Assembly (NCBI GenBank): GCA_015709215.1
Contig: JACCQN010000005.1
Coordinates: forward strand, 32,806-96,805
DNA: 64,000 nt
Source of the DNA: Bacteroidales bacterium
GTDB taxonomy: Bacteria > Bacteroidota > Bacteroidia > Bacteroidales > F082
Reading direction: 5' to 3'
The position numbers were made by a program, and so were the translations under genes. Positions 46,216 to 55,258 of this stretch are shown here, in pieces (position 1 is the stretch's first letter; each line of letters begins with the position of its first letter). The notes under the pieces are model-generated. The model saw nothing but the letters and a program-made list of their open reading frames with translations, searched no databases and was not told the origin of the DNA.

Positions 46216-47550
46216 ATGTTTGAAGGCCTGAGTGAAAAACTGGAACGCTCGTTCAAAATGCTCAAGGGGCAGGGGCATATCTCCGAAATAAATGTTGCCG
46301 AAACCCTCAAAGAGGTGCGAAAAGCCCTGATTGATGCTGACGTAAGTTTTAAAATTGCCAAAGATTTTACCAATACAGTAAAGGAAAAAGCACTGGGGCA
46401 AAAGATTCTCACTGCTGTTTCGCCTGGGCAGTTGATGGTGAAAATCGTGCATGATGAGCTGGCCGAGCTGATGGGGGGCGAACAAACCGAAATCAACCTC
46501 AAAGGAAATCCAAGCATCATATTAATCGCTGGTCTTCAAGGGTCGGGTAAAACTACTTTTTCGGCTAAGCTTGCCAATTACCTGAAATCGAAAAAGGGTA
46601 AACAGGTGTTACTTGTTGCGGGCGACGTATATCGTCCGGCTGCTATCGATCAGCTTAAAGTTTTGGGCGAACAGGTTGGTGTTGAGGTATTTACCGAAGA
46701 TGGCAGTAAAGATCCGGTTGGAATAGCTAAAAAGGCTATTGCACATGCCAAGCAGTCTGCCAAAAATGTGGTGATCATCGATACCGCCGGTCGTCTGGCT
46801 ATTGATGAGCTTATGATGAACGAAATTGCGGCCATCAAAAAGAATGTCGATCCGCACGAGATTTTGTTTGTGGTGGATTCTATGACAGGTCAGGATGCAG
46901 TGAATACTGCCAAAGCCTTCAACGACAGACTCGATTTTCATGGTGTAGTGCTTACCAAATTAGATGGTGATACGCGTGGTGGTGCGGCCTTAAGTATTCG
47001 TTCGGTGGTGGATAAACCGATCAAATTTGTGGGAATCGGTGAGAAAATGGATGCGCTGGATGTGTTTTATCCCAGCCGTATGGCCGATCGTATTCTGGGC
47101 ATGGGCGATATTGTTTCATTGGTCGAAAAGGCTCAGGAACAGTTTGATGCAGAAGAAGCCCGCAAACTGCAGCGAAAAATTGCTAAAAATGAGTTCAACT
47201 TCAATGACTTCCTCAAACAGATACAGCAAATCAAAAAAATGGGAAACATCAAAGATTTGGCCGGCATGATTCCGGGAATGGGTAAAGCCTTGAAGGATAC
47301 CGAAATAGAGGATGATGCCTTTAAAGGTATCGAAGCTATCATTTATTCTATGACTCCAGCTGAACGGGAAGATCCTAAATTGCTTAATGGCAGCCGTCGC
47401 AAACGCATCGCCATGGGGAGCGGTACTAGTATTGTGGAGGTAAATCGTTTGGTGAAGCAGTTTAGCGAAACTTCAAAAATGATGCGCATGATGACTGGTG
47501 GCGGCGGACAGAAAATGATGCGGATGATGAACCAGATGCGTCGGCGTTAA
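46216..47550 (+). CDS. ffh: Signal recognition particle protein Ffh (SRP54)
   Basis: A 444-residue GTPase that binds 4.5S RNA and signal sequences of nascent membrane proteins. The N domain (1-90) is followed by the G domain with GLQGSGKTTFSAKLA near 107-121, DTAGRLAIDE near 190-199 and TKLDGDTRGGAALS near 244-257. The Met-rich M domain runs from about 300 to the end (SGTSIVEVNRLVKQF, MMRMMTGG, MMRMMNQM). Length is normal. It is followed 14 bp later by folD, so the two are probably co-transcribed. Confidence 0.97.
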   Translation: MFEGLSEKLERSFKMLKGQGHISEINVAETLKEVRKALIDADVSFKIAKDFTNTVKEKALGQKILTAVSPGQLMVKIVHDELAELMGGEQTEINLKGNPSIILIAGLQGSGKTTFSAKLANYLKSKKGKQVLLVAGDVYRPAAIDQLKVLGEQVGVEVFTEDGSKDPVGIAKKAIAHAKQSAKNVVIIDTAGRLAIDELMMNEIAAIKKNVDPHEILFVVDSMTGQDAVNTAKAFNDRLDFHGVVLTKLDGDTRGGAALSIRSVVDKPIKFVGIGEKMDALDVFYPSRMADRILGMGDIVSLVEKAQEQFDAEEARKLQRKIAKNEFNFNDFLKQIQQIKKMGNIKDLAGMIPGMGKALKDTEIEDDAFKGIEAIIYSMTPAEREDPKLLNGSRRKRIAMGSGTSIVEVNRLVKQFSETSKMMRMMTGGGGQKMMRMMNQMRRR

Positions 47551-47564
47551 AATTTGAAAATTCC

Positions 47565-48452
47565 ATGAGCACTAAAATTATCGATGGGAAAGCCATCGCA
47601 GCAGAGATAAAAAAAGAGATTGCTAAAGAAGTAGCAGCCATGATTGATAATGATGAGCATGCACCTCATCTGGTGGCTGTTATTGTGGGTGACGATGCTG
47701 CTAGTCAAACTTATGTGGCCTCCAAAGAAAAAGCCTGTAAATCAGTAGGGATAACCTCTTCAGTTTACAGACTCCCGGCAAACACTTCTGAAAAGGAGTT
47801 ACTTGAAATGGTTGATTTCTTAAATCGGGACAAAGAGGTGGACGGATACATTGTTCAGCTTCCGTTGCCTGATCATATCAATGAACAAAAAGTATTAATG
47901 GCCATCAACCCTGCAAAAGATGTGGATGGTTTTCATCCTGAAAATGCCGGTCGCATGATGCTTGGGCTGCCTTCTTATCTTCCTGCCACTCCAAATGGAA
48001 TTATGGAATTATTGGAGCGCAGCAAGATTGAAACAGCAGGTAGGCATGTTGTTGTTGTTGGCCGGTCAAATATTGTAGGAACGCCGGTTAGCGTGATGCT
48101 TTCGCGTAAGGCGAAAAATGCCGACGCCACTGTAACCCTTTGCCATAGTCGTACAAAAAACCTCAAAGAAATTACCTTACAAGCTGATATTCTGATAGCT
48201 GCAATAGGAAAAGTTGGCTTTGTTACGGCTGATATGGTGAAAACCGGAGCAACAGTTATCGATGTGGGCATTCATCGCGTGGAAGATGCCAGCAAAGAAA
48301 AAGGCTATTACCTGGCCGGCGATGTCGATTTTGACGAAGTATCCAAAAAAGCTTCTGCAATTACACCTGTTCCCGGGGGTGTTGGTCCAATGACGATTGT
48401 GTCATTATTGCGAAACACACTGCTGGCCAGTAAAAAAGCTGTTTATCAATGA
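47565..48452 (+). CDS. folD: Bifunctional methylene-THF dehydrogenase/methenyl-THF cyclohydrolase
   Basis: A 295-residue enzyme of one-carbon metabolism that converts methylene-THF to formyl-THF. The catalytic domain holds the YVASKEKACKSVGI block with the active Lys (near 49-62) and GYIVQLPLPDH near 97-107. The NADP-binding domain has HVVVVGRSNIVGTPV near 160-174 and ends TPVPGGVGPMTIVSLLRNT. Length is normal. Its stop overlaps the start of the next, secreted-protein gene (ATGA). Confidence 0.96.
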   Translation: MSTKIIDGKAIAAEIKKEIAKEVAAMIDNDEHAPHLVAVIVGDDAASQTYVASKEKACKSVGITSSVYRLPANTSEKELLEMVDFLNRDKEVDGYIVQLPLPDHINEQKVLMAINPAKDVDGFHPENAGRMMLGLPSYLPATPNGIMELLERSKIETAGRHVVVVGRSNIVGTPVSVMLSRKAKNADATVTLCHSRTKNLKEITLQADILIAAIGKVGFVTADMVKTGATVIDVGIHRVEDASKEKGYYLAGDVDFDEVSKKASAITPVPGGVGPMTIVSLLRNTLLASKKAVYQ

Positions 48453-49669
48453 AATATTTCCTGAGCTTTTGGCTCATTTTTTTAGCTGTATTTTTTTGCA
48501 CAATACAAACGCAGGCGCAATGTGATGATGTGTTTGCGACTAATTTCGATCCCGCCGACAGCCTTTTTGTCAACTGCAAATATTCAATTGTGGTGCAAAA
48601 TCCTCCATTTCTGTACGAACTTCCAAAAATGGTAGAGGAAACTTCAGGTTTGATTTTTTTTGATGACTTGCTTTGGACGCATAACGACAGCGGGGGAGAA
48701 GCAGTTTTGTATGGTATGGATACAGCTAATGGGCAAATTGTAAGAAGATTGATATTTCCGGAAATCAAAAACTCAGATTGGGAAGATGTGGCTTTGAATG
48801 AGGAGTTTATTTTTATAGGTGATTTTGGCAATAACAGTGGCAGCAGAAAAGACTTGCATATTCACAGAGTCAGGAGGAGTGATGTTCCCACGAAAGGAGA
48901 TGCTAAATTGGAGACTGAGAAAATTCAATTCCATTTTGAAGATCAGGAAGATTTTTTGGTGAAATTGAAATCCAATAATTTCGACTGTGAGGCTATGGTT
49001 GCGGGAGAGGAGAATCTCTATCTGTTTACTAAAAACAGAGGTGATCAGCATTCCAGGATTTATCAACTGCCTAACTCGCCCGGAAATTATGAGGCAAAGC
49101 TAATCGGACGGTTTGATAGTGAAGGATTAATTACGGGAGCGGACTATCTTCAGGAGCAACAAACACTCGTTTTGATTGGATATACCTACAAAACCTGGAA
49201 GCCTTTTGTATGGCTTTTGTATGGTTTTGAACAGGAAGATTTCCTCAGCGGAAACAAACGTAAAATCGACTTATTAAATCTGTTAACCACTCAGGTTGAA
49301 GGTATTGCTTTTGTGAATCCCTGGCAGGTGATGATTTCGGCCGAAACCAGCAAGTCTTTTACTGCCCGTGCCTTTAAAATGGATTTACGGTCTTTTTTGA
49401 GTCCGTATCAACTTGCGCTGGAAAAAGGAAATTCACTGACAGGAATTTCTTACGAAAAGAAAGATCAGACATTCAATTTTTTCCCCGGAAGTATGAAAGC
49501 AGGATTTTACCGACTGATGTTATTTGAGGCTGAAAATTATTTACTAAAAGAAGAAACAATTCAGCTTGAGGCTGATGATCAGCGGTTTCCAATAGATTTT
49601 GCGCTGTCTGAAAAGGCAGCGAAAGCGGCACTATTTGGTAAACGACATATTTACTATTTCAACTTTTAA
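48449..49669 (+). CDS. Secreted hypothetical protein, probable beta-propeller
   Basis: A 406-residue protein with a signal peptide ending QTQAQ (about 24). It has repeating strand blocks such as ETSGLIFFDDLLWTHNDSGG, EDVALNEEFIFIGDFGNN and CEAMVAGEENLYLFTKN. The NDSGG and GDFGNN blocks recall SdiA-regulated/esterase-like phytase-type propellers. I cannot assign an activity. The C-terminal 80 residues may be a separate beta domain. It overlaps folD by 4 bp and queE by 1 bp (TAATG), so all three are likely translated together. Confidence 0.65.
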   Translation: MKYFLSFWLIFLAVFFCTIQTQAQCDDVFATNFDPADSLFVNCKYSIVVQNPPFLYELPKMVEETSGLIFFDDLLWTHNDSGGEAVLYGMDTANGQIVRRLIFPEIKNSDWEDVALNEEFIFIGDFGNNSGSRKDLHIHRVRRSDVPTKGDAKLETEKIQFHFEDQEDFLVKLKSNNFDCEAMVAGEENLYLFTKNRGDQHSRIYQLPNSPGNYEAKLIGRFDSEGLITGADYLQEQQTLVLIGYTYKTWKPFVWLLYGFEQEDFLSGNKRKIDLLNLLTTQVEGIAFVNPWQVMISAETSKSFTARAFKMDLRSFLSPYQLALEKGNSLTGISYEKKDQTFNFFPGSMKAGFYRLMLFEAENYLLKEETIQLEADDQRFPIDFALSEKAAKAALFGKRHIYYFNF

Positions 49670-50307
49670 TGGATACTACAACTACAAAAAAAGATCTTCT
49701 TGAAGGCGGCCGCAAATTGCCACTGATGGAGGAATTCTATACCATACAAGGCGAAGGATACAACACGGGCAGTGCGGCCTACTTTATCCGAATTGGCGGC
49801 TGCGATGTGGGTTGCAGCTGGTGCGACACCAAACCCAGCTGGGATGCCACTCATTTTCCACCCGTTTTGGCTGATGAAATTGCCAAACGTGCAGCTGAAC
49901 AACCCGCAAAAACCGTTGTGGTTACAGGTGGTGAGCCCTCGCTATATCCTCTGGATTATTTCACAAAACTGATGCAGCAGATGGGTGTAAAAACAATGGT
50001 AGAAACCTCAGGAGCTCATCCTTTGACTGGTTCATGGGACTGGATATGCTTGTCTCCCAAGAAGTTTTCGCCACCAAAACCAGAGATTTACAATAAAGCG
50101 CACGAGCTTAAAGTGGTTATTGAGAAGGAAGCCGATCTGGAATGGGCCGAAAAAAATGCTAAACGGGTGAAACCGGAATGTTACTTATATTTACAGCCTG
50201 AATGGAGCGTATCAGAAAATATCATTCCCCTGCTCACCGATTATGTGATGGAGCACCCGCAATGGCGCGTCAGCCTGCAAAGCCACAAATATATGCGTAT
50301 CCCCTGA
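49669..50307 (+). CDS. queE: 7-carboxy-7-deazaguanine synthase QueE
   Basis: A 212-residue radical SAM enzyme in queuosine/deazapurine synthesis that ring-contracts carboxytetrahydropterin. The [4Fe-4S] ligands are Cys45, Cys49 and Cys52 in GGCDVGCSWCDT, with the CxxxCxxC spacing of most radical SAM enzymes. YTIQGEGYNTGSAAYF near 24-39 and TGGEPSLYP near 85-93 are also family blocks. The end (SLQSHKYMRIP) is the normal QueE C-terminus. The last 46 bp overlap the start of the OmpA-like gene in another frame. No other queuosine genes are adjacent. Confidence 0.94.
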   Translation: MDTTTTKKDLLEGGRKLPLMEEFYTIQGEGYNTGSAAYFIRIGGCDVGCSWCDTKPSWDATHFPPVLADEIAKRAAEQPAKTVVVTGGEPSLYPLDYFTKLMQQMGVKTMVETSGAHPLTGSWDWICLSPKKFSPPKPEIYNKAHELKVVIEKEADLEWAEKNAKRVKPECYLYLQPEWSVSENIIPLLTDYVMEHPQWRVSLQSHKYMRIP

Positions 50308-52202
50308 TATTGTTGCTCTTGCTGCTGCTGGTTTACCCCGGTTCGGCACAACAATATCATACCCAGCAGCAAACTTCCCGAAAAGCCCTAAAATCTTTTG
50401 AATCAGCTGAGTCAGCCTTCCATGCTGGTGATTATTTTAAGAGTATTCTGCTTCTCCAAAAATCCGTTGAAGCAGATCCCGTTTTTATTGAAGCCTGGCT
50501 GATGCTGGCTGATGCTGCTAAGGAGTTGGATAGCATAACATTAGCTGTTAAAGCTTATGAGCATGCCTATGAGCTCTCTACCGATTTTTTCCCCGCTCTT
50601 GGTTATGTGCTGTCAAAAGTTTATGTAACTAACAATCAGTATGACAAGGCTTTGAATATGCTTGAAAACTTCCTGAACCGCAAGGACATTTCCACGCCTT
50701 ATCTTGAAAAAGCAAGTCTGCTTCGTGAAATAGCTCTTTTCAGAAAAGAAGCTTATACCAATTCAATGGAAATTGAATTGCTTTCGCTTGGAGAACAAAT
50801 TAACACAATTGGGGATGAATATGTAAATGCGCTAAGGCTCGACGGGAAGCAATTACTTTTTACAAGACGACAGGAAATAGCGAATGATAAACCCCAACTT
50901 GAACAACTAATGCTTTCTAAATGGCAGAAGGAATCATGGACCGATGCGGTTGCTTTTAAGCCTGCAAGCTGGCCTTATTCGCAACAGATTGGAGCGGTTG
51001 CTTTTTCGGCTGATGGAAAAAGTATTGTTTTTGCTGCCTGTGGATGGCCTGATGGAAAAGGAAGTTGCGATCTTTATTTATCAACCAAAAACAGTCACGG
51101 CTGGTCGATTCCGAAGAATCTTGTGGAAGTGAACAGTGCTTATTGGGATTCGCAACCTGCTTTGTCGGTTGATGGGAAAAGCCTGATTTTTGCCAGCAAC
51201 AGACCAGGAGGAGTTGGCGGCAGCGATTTGTGGATCAGTCACTTGCAAAATGGAAAATGGGATGAGCCACAAAATATGGGTAAAATATTAAACTCTGCCG
51301 AAAACGAGATGGCTCCTTTCTGGCATTTCGATGCCAAAACACTTTATTTTTCATCTGACGGGCATCCCGGAATGGGTGGAATGGATCTTTTCCTCAGTCG
51401 GAAAGATGCTGCAGGGCTGTGGCAAAAGCCTGTCAACATGGGCTTTCCTATTAATCAGGAGACGGATCAAATAAATCTGGTGATTGATGCTGCCGGCACA
51501 ACGGCCATGATTTCCGCCAAAGCCGACAGCACAGATCACTATGATATTTTTAGTTTTGAACTGCCACTACTGCTTCAACCAGAGCCTGTTAGCTATGTTG
51601 AGTTATTAGTAACGGACATAGAAACTGCTCAGCCTTTAAAAGCGGATGTAACTGTTTCGGATCCTGTTTTAGCCAACGAGTTGATTAGTATGCAAACAGA
51701 TGAACAAGGTTTGGCTTTTGTGGTGCTTCCTGCCCGCAAACATCTTGCGCTTCAGGTAAATGCAGATCATTATTTGTATTATGAAAAATCATTTCGTCCG
51801 GAAAATGGAACAGAACTCAAACCGGTTTTACAAAAGGTTGAGCTAGAACCGATAAAGACTGGAAAAACCATAGTGCTTGAGAATGTTTTATTTGAACTGA
51901 ACAAAGCCGTTTTACTTCCGGAAGCTTTGGCTGGTCTGAAAAATCTGGAGACTTTTCTGAAACGAAATCCTGAATTAAGGATTAGTCTCGAAGGGCATAC
52001 AGATAGTACTGGTGAAGAAAATTTCAATCGCAAGCTCTCACTGGATCGGGCGCAAGCTGTGGCAGATTTTTTAATTGCTAATGGAATTGATGCTGAACGA
52101 CTTTTAGTTCAGGGATTTGGTTCTGATAACCCACTGTCTTCCAATGAAGATGAAACAGGAAGGGCAAGGAACAGAAGGGTGGAGATGCGTATCGTTGAAT
52201 AA
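50262..52202 (+). CDS. OmpA family protein with TPR and PD40 (WD40-like) repeats
   Basis: A 646-residue envelope protein. I start it at ATG 50262, inside the end of queE, because this gives a proper signal peptide (hydrophobic run of Leu then YPGSAQQ); the longer frame from 50202 adds charged residues with no support. TPR-like helices (about 40-155) are followed by PD40 beta-propeller repeats (KSIVFAACGWPDGKG, KSLIFASNRPGGVGGSDLW), a short carboxypeptidase-like domain, and a C-terminal OmpA peptidoglycan-binding domain (LEGHTDSTGEENFNRKLS, GFGSDNP). It should link the outer membrane to peptidoglycan, as in PorE/gliding-type proteins. Confidence 0.87.
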   Translation: MARQPAKPQIYAYPLILLLLLLLVYPGSAQQYHTQQQTSRKALKSFESAESAFHAGDYFKSILLLQKSVEADPVFIEAWLMLADAAKELDSITLAVKAYEHAYELSTDFFPALGYVLSKVYVTNNQYDKALNMLENFLNRKDISTPYLEKASLLREIALFRKEAYTNSMEIELLSLGEQINTIGDEYVNALRLDGKQLLFTRRQEIANDKPQLEQLMLSKWQKESWTDAVAFKPASWPYSQQIGAVAFSADGKSIVFAACGWPDGKGSCDLYLSTKNSHGWSIPKNLVEVNSAYWDSQPALSVDGKSLIFASNRPGGVGGSDLWISHLQNGKWDEPQNMGKILNSAENEMAPFWHFDAKTLYFSSDGHPGMGGMDLFLSRKDAAGLWQKPVNMGFPINQETDQINLVIDAAGTTAMISAKADSTDHYDIFSFELPLLLQPEPVSYVELLVTDIETAQPLKADVTVSDPVLANELISMQTDEQGLAFVVLPARKHLALQVNADHYLYYEKSFRPENGTELKPVLQKVELEPIKTGKTIVLENVLFELNKAVLLPEALAGLKNLETFLKRNPELRISLEGHTDSTGEENFNRKLSLDRAQAVADFLIANGIDAERLLVQGFGSDNPLSSNEDETGRARNRRVEMRIVE

Positions 52203-52215
52203 TCAGGCAGTTAGG

Positions 52216-52800
52216 CTACTTTAGGCTTGATGCTGTTTGCTTTTGATGCGACAGGTCGTTGATTAATTTGATCAATTGTTTGGTCACAAACTGAATATCA
52301 TTTGTAGCTGCTACTGCCGAAATGGTTGCTCCAGAAATGGCATCGATATTTTTGCCGGATTGGAGGCGTTCCTTTCCCTGATAACCTTCAAATTGCCTGA
52401 GCCACCACGCTGCTGAGATTTCCTGGCCGTGGGTTGCAGCATAATTGTAAACTTTCACAAATTTTACGGTAGCCTCTGTGTCAAACATAATATAGTAGTC
52501 AAAGTATTCGCTGTCAGCAGTTTGATTATTTACTGAAGGTGCATTACAGCCACCTGAACGGCAAGTAAAAACCCTTCCAATATAGGTATAGGCTGCTAAC
52601 TTTTTGTTTTGCTCAACAGCATAAAAAGCACTGTTTGCGCTATGATCGTATGATGAAATTAACTTGAAATCTGGATTTTCAATGCCCATTTGTTTGCGAA
52701 GATCCCTGTTGAGCGATCGTGGTAATTCTGAGTCCTGCACTCCCGAAGGAGGCAGGATCAGTAAGTTTAGATTGAAAATGAACAGGATGATAAATTTCAT
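52216..52800 (-). CDS. Exported FMN-binding domain protein
   Basis: A 194-residue protein with an N-terminal signal-like segment (MKFIILFIFNLNLLILPP). The C-terminal FMN-binding domain has DAISGATISA with Thr159 where NqrC/RnfG-type proteins carry covalently bound FMN, added by ApbE. A CRSGGC segment (Cys80, Cys85) may form a disulphide or bind metal. It lies 10 bp after a porin gene on the same strand, so the two are probably one operon. A role in extracytoplasmic electron transfer is inferred from the domain; the partner is not known. Confidence 0.78.
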   Translation of the reverse strand: MKFIILFIFNLNLLILPPSGVQDSELPRSLNRDLRKQMGIENPDFKLISSYDHSANSAFYAVEQNKKLAAYTYIGRVFTCRSGGCNAPSVNNQTADSEYFDYYIMFDTEATVKFVKVYNYAATHGQEISAAWWLRQFEGYQGKERLQSGKNIDAISGATISAVAATNDIQFVTKQLIKLINDLSHQKQTASSLK

Positions 52801-52810
52801 AAGCTGCTAC

Positions 52811-53995
52811 TTAAAACATGATACCAAATCCGGCATTGAAGGTAGTGGTGTACTTTTCGGCTGAAGCAGGTTTCACAAATTGCAGATCGGTTTTAAAAAC
52901 AGCACCCTGCGTCATACGCCAGGTGATTCCTGTTGTAATGGCCTGAACTTCATTGGTCTTACTGGCTGGCAAATTGCCCTCCATACTGGCCTGTGTGTTG
53001 TAAGCCTCATAACGGATGAAAGGTATTAAACCGGCTTCCACCTTTTGATTGGAGCCCAATAGATCGTAGGCTGCTTCAATATAATAACCATTCAAAGCAC
53101 TGCCTAAATCGCTGCCGGCAAATTGATTGTAATTGGCGGAATTGCTAATATCAGCATAGTAAAGCTGACCTCTGAATTGCCAGTTTCCCATTGTATAGCG
53201 GGCATCGGCGCCAATCATATTAATGCCAACGACCGAAGAATCCGCCTGTGAAACTGCGGTTTCGTCATTTTTGTCCAGTTTATTGAAAAGTGTGCTTTGT
53301 GTTTTTCCGAAATAGCCGGATAAGCCGATGTTTAGGCCTTTGATGCCGTAGTATTCGATTTTTCCACTCAGGTTTGGACTGCTGATATAAGATTCAGCTC
53401 CTTTTTGTCTTCCCGATCGAAAACCATTAGCGCCAGAAAGCTTTGCGCTTCCATCGTAACCATTAAAGCCATTCACCACGTAAAGCTGATATTTCAAAGA
53501 GGCAGGGAGGTAACTTCCTGTAATTCCAAAGCCGATTTCGCGCCAGGTTGTGGGCGCAATCTTGCCATCAATCAGAGGGCGTTCAACACCATTAAAAGTG
53601 GTAGGTTCATGATATTCGTTAATGATTCCCATCGGGATCAGCATCAAACCTGCCCTGAATTGAATTAACTGGTTGAGCCGGTATTGCAGAAACGCCTGTT
53701 CGATATATACTTCAGAAACGTGCTCGTATTCTATTTCAGTCACAAACTGAACTTTTTCGCTGAAGTTATAGCCAAAAAGCATGACCAATCTGTGAACATC
53801 AAGTTTCCCGTTGTACCGAGTTTCTTTATCAAGGGGTTGATTATAATGTACTTCACCATATCCGCCAATGGTTAACTTGCTTTGGGATGCCAATAAATTA
53901 TCCGCAGCATTTTGATATACACTTTGTTGACTGGTTTGTGCCTTGAGGAAACTGGTAATTAGAAGCAGTATTACTGTTGTAATTTTGATTTTCAT
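52811..53995 (-). CDS. Outer-membrane porin-like protein
   Basis: A 394-residue protein with a signal peptide ending FLKAQ (about 20). A helical or coiled region (22-38) is followed by a beta-barrel of amphipathic strands (LTIGGYGEVHYN, VQFVTEIEYEHV, FRAGLMLIPMGIINEYHEP) ending in Phe (GFGIMF), as in phosphate-selective porin O/P-like barrels. It probably passes small solutes or ions. It is the first gene of a pair with the FMN-binding protein. The substrate is unknown; a metal or phosphate channel is possible. Confidence 0.8.
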   Translation of the reverse strand: MKIKITTVILLLITSFLKAQTSQQSVYQNAADNLLASQSKLTIGGYGEVHYNQPLDKETRYNGKLDVHRLVMLFGYNFSEKVQFVTEIEYEHVSEVYIEQAFLQYRLNQLIQFRAGLMLIPMGIINEYHEPTTFNGVERPLIDGKIAPTTWREIGFGITGSYLPASLKYQLYVVNGFNGYDGSAKLSGANGFRSGRQKGAESYISSPNLSGKIEYYGIKGLNIGLSGYFGKTQSTLFNKLDKNDETAVSQADSSVVGINMIGADARYTMGNWQFRGQLYYADISNSANYNQFAGSDLGSALNGYYIEAAYDLLGSNQKVEAGLIPFIRYEAYNTQASMEGNLPASKTNEVQAITTGITWRMTQGAVFKTDLQFVKPASAEKYTTTFNAGFGIMF

Positions 53996-54170
53996 TAGGA
54001 TAATGGGTTTAGTTAAAAACTGAGGCGAAATTAAAAGGATAAATCAAGCACCGGAATACCTAAACCAGGGTATTTTTCAATAGCCATCCTGGAAATATTC
54101 ATTGTGACTGCTTAATACGAGTAACAGGAATACAGATATTGCTTAATTTTACACGCAAATTCAACATTTG

Positions 54171-55196
54171 ATGCTTCAACTGATTTTATATCTTTTACTT
54201 GCGCTGGTTGTTTCTTTTTTGTGTTCAATCCTCGAGTCGGTATTGTTGTCGGCACCGCAGGCTTATCTGAGAACAAGAGCTGAGGCTGGAAACAAAATTG
54301 CCGTTGCCTTAGGAAAAATGAAACATGAGATCGATCGGCCCCTTTCGGCAATCTTGTCGATGAATACATTCGCCCATACCATTGGAGCAGCTGGGGTAGG
54401 TGCTCAGGCCGTAAAGGTTTTTGGGGATGCCTATTTTGGATTGATATCTGTTATTCTTACCATTTTAATTTTGGTTTTAACGGAAATAATCCCAAAAACT
54501 GTTGGAGCCAGTTACTGGAAAAATTTACTTGGGTTTACCTATTATACTATCAGGGTAATGATCGTAATTACCTGGCCCTTAGTATGGGTGTCTGCATTAA
54601 TTACCAGGGTTTTTGCCAAGAAAACCAGTGAAAAAACGATCAGTCGCGAGGAGCTCGGCTTGCTTGCTGATATCGGCTTGCAGGAGGGTGTTTTTGGGGA
54701 GCAGGAAAGTCGTATTATCAAAAATATAATTAGTTTACGACAGGTAAAAGTTTCGGAGATTATGACGCCCCGGGTTGTGGTAGCAGCTGCCGAGCAGAAC
54801 ACTACTGTAGAGGACTTTGCTGAAATGGAAGAGCTTAAAACTTTTACCCGAATTCCCGTTTTTGAGGATACAATTGAAGCCGTAACAGGCTATGTTTTTC
54901 GGCAGGATGTGTTTGAGCTGCTAGCTGATGATAAACACGGAACGAAGGTTGAGACCCTTAAAAGGAAAATTCTGGTTGTTCCGGAGTCCATCCCGGCACT
55001 TAGGGCGTGGGATCAGATGATACAACAGCGCGAGCATATTGCACTTGTGGTGGACGAATACGGCGGAACGGCCGGTATTATCACCATGGAAGATATCATC
55101 GAAACTTTACTGGGCTTTGAAATTATGGACGAAAAAGATAGCATCAGTGATATGCAGGAGTTTGCCAGAAACAGGTTTAATAAACGAGCGAAATAG
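54171..55196 (+). CDS. CNNM/CBS-domain protein (CorC/HlyC-like)
   Basis: A 341-residue inner-membrane protein. I start it at ATG 54171 rather than the TTG at 54168. The DUF21/CNNM membrane domain (1-150) includes FLCSILESVLLSAP, MNTFAHTIGAAGVG and LTEIIPKTVGA. A pair of CBS domains follows (about 190-320: EIMTPRVVVAAAEQ and VVDEYGGTAGIITMEDIIE). The CorC_HlyC transporter-associated domain of longer members is absent, so this is a short type. Members are linked to magnesium or cobalt efflux. It stands alone, divergent from the porin pair. Confidence 0.87.
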   Translation: MLQLILYLLLALVVSFLCSILESVLLSAPQAYLRTRAEAGNKIAVALGKMKHEIDRPLSAILSMNTFAHTIGAAGVGAQAVKVFGDAYFGLISVILTILILVLTEIIPKTVGASYWKNLLGFTYYTIRVMIVITWPLVWVSALITRVFAKKTSEKTISREELGLLADIGLQEGVFGEQESRIIKNIISLRQVKVSEIMTPRVVVAAAEQNTTVEDFAEMEELKTFTRIPVFEDTIEAVTGYVFRQDVFELLADDKHGTKVETLKRKILVVPESIPALRAWDQMIQQREHIALVVDEYGGTAGIITMEDIIETLLGFEIMDEKDSISDMQEFARNRFNKRAK

Positions 55197-55258
55197 TATA
55201 AGCTGCTTTTACGTGAACAAAATACAGATTGAGCTGTCTTAAAGCATAAATACTTCAC

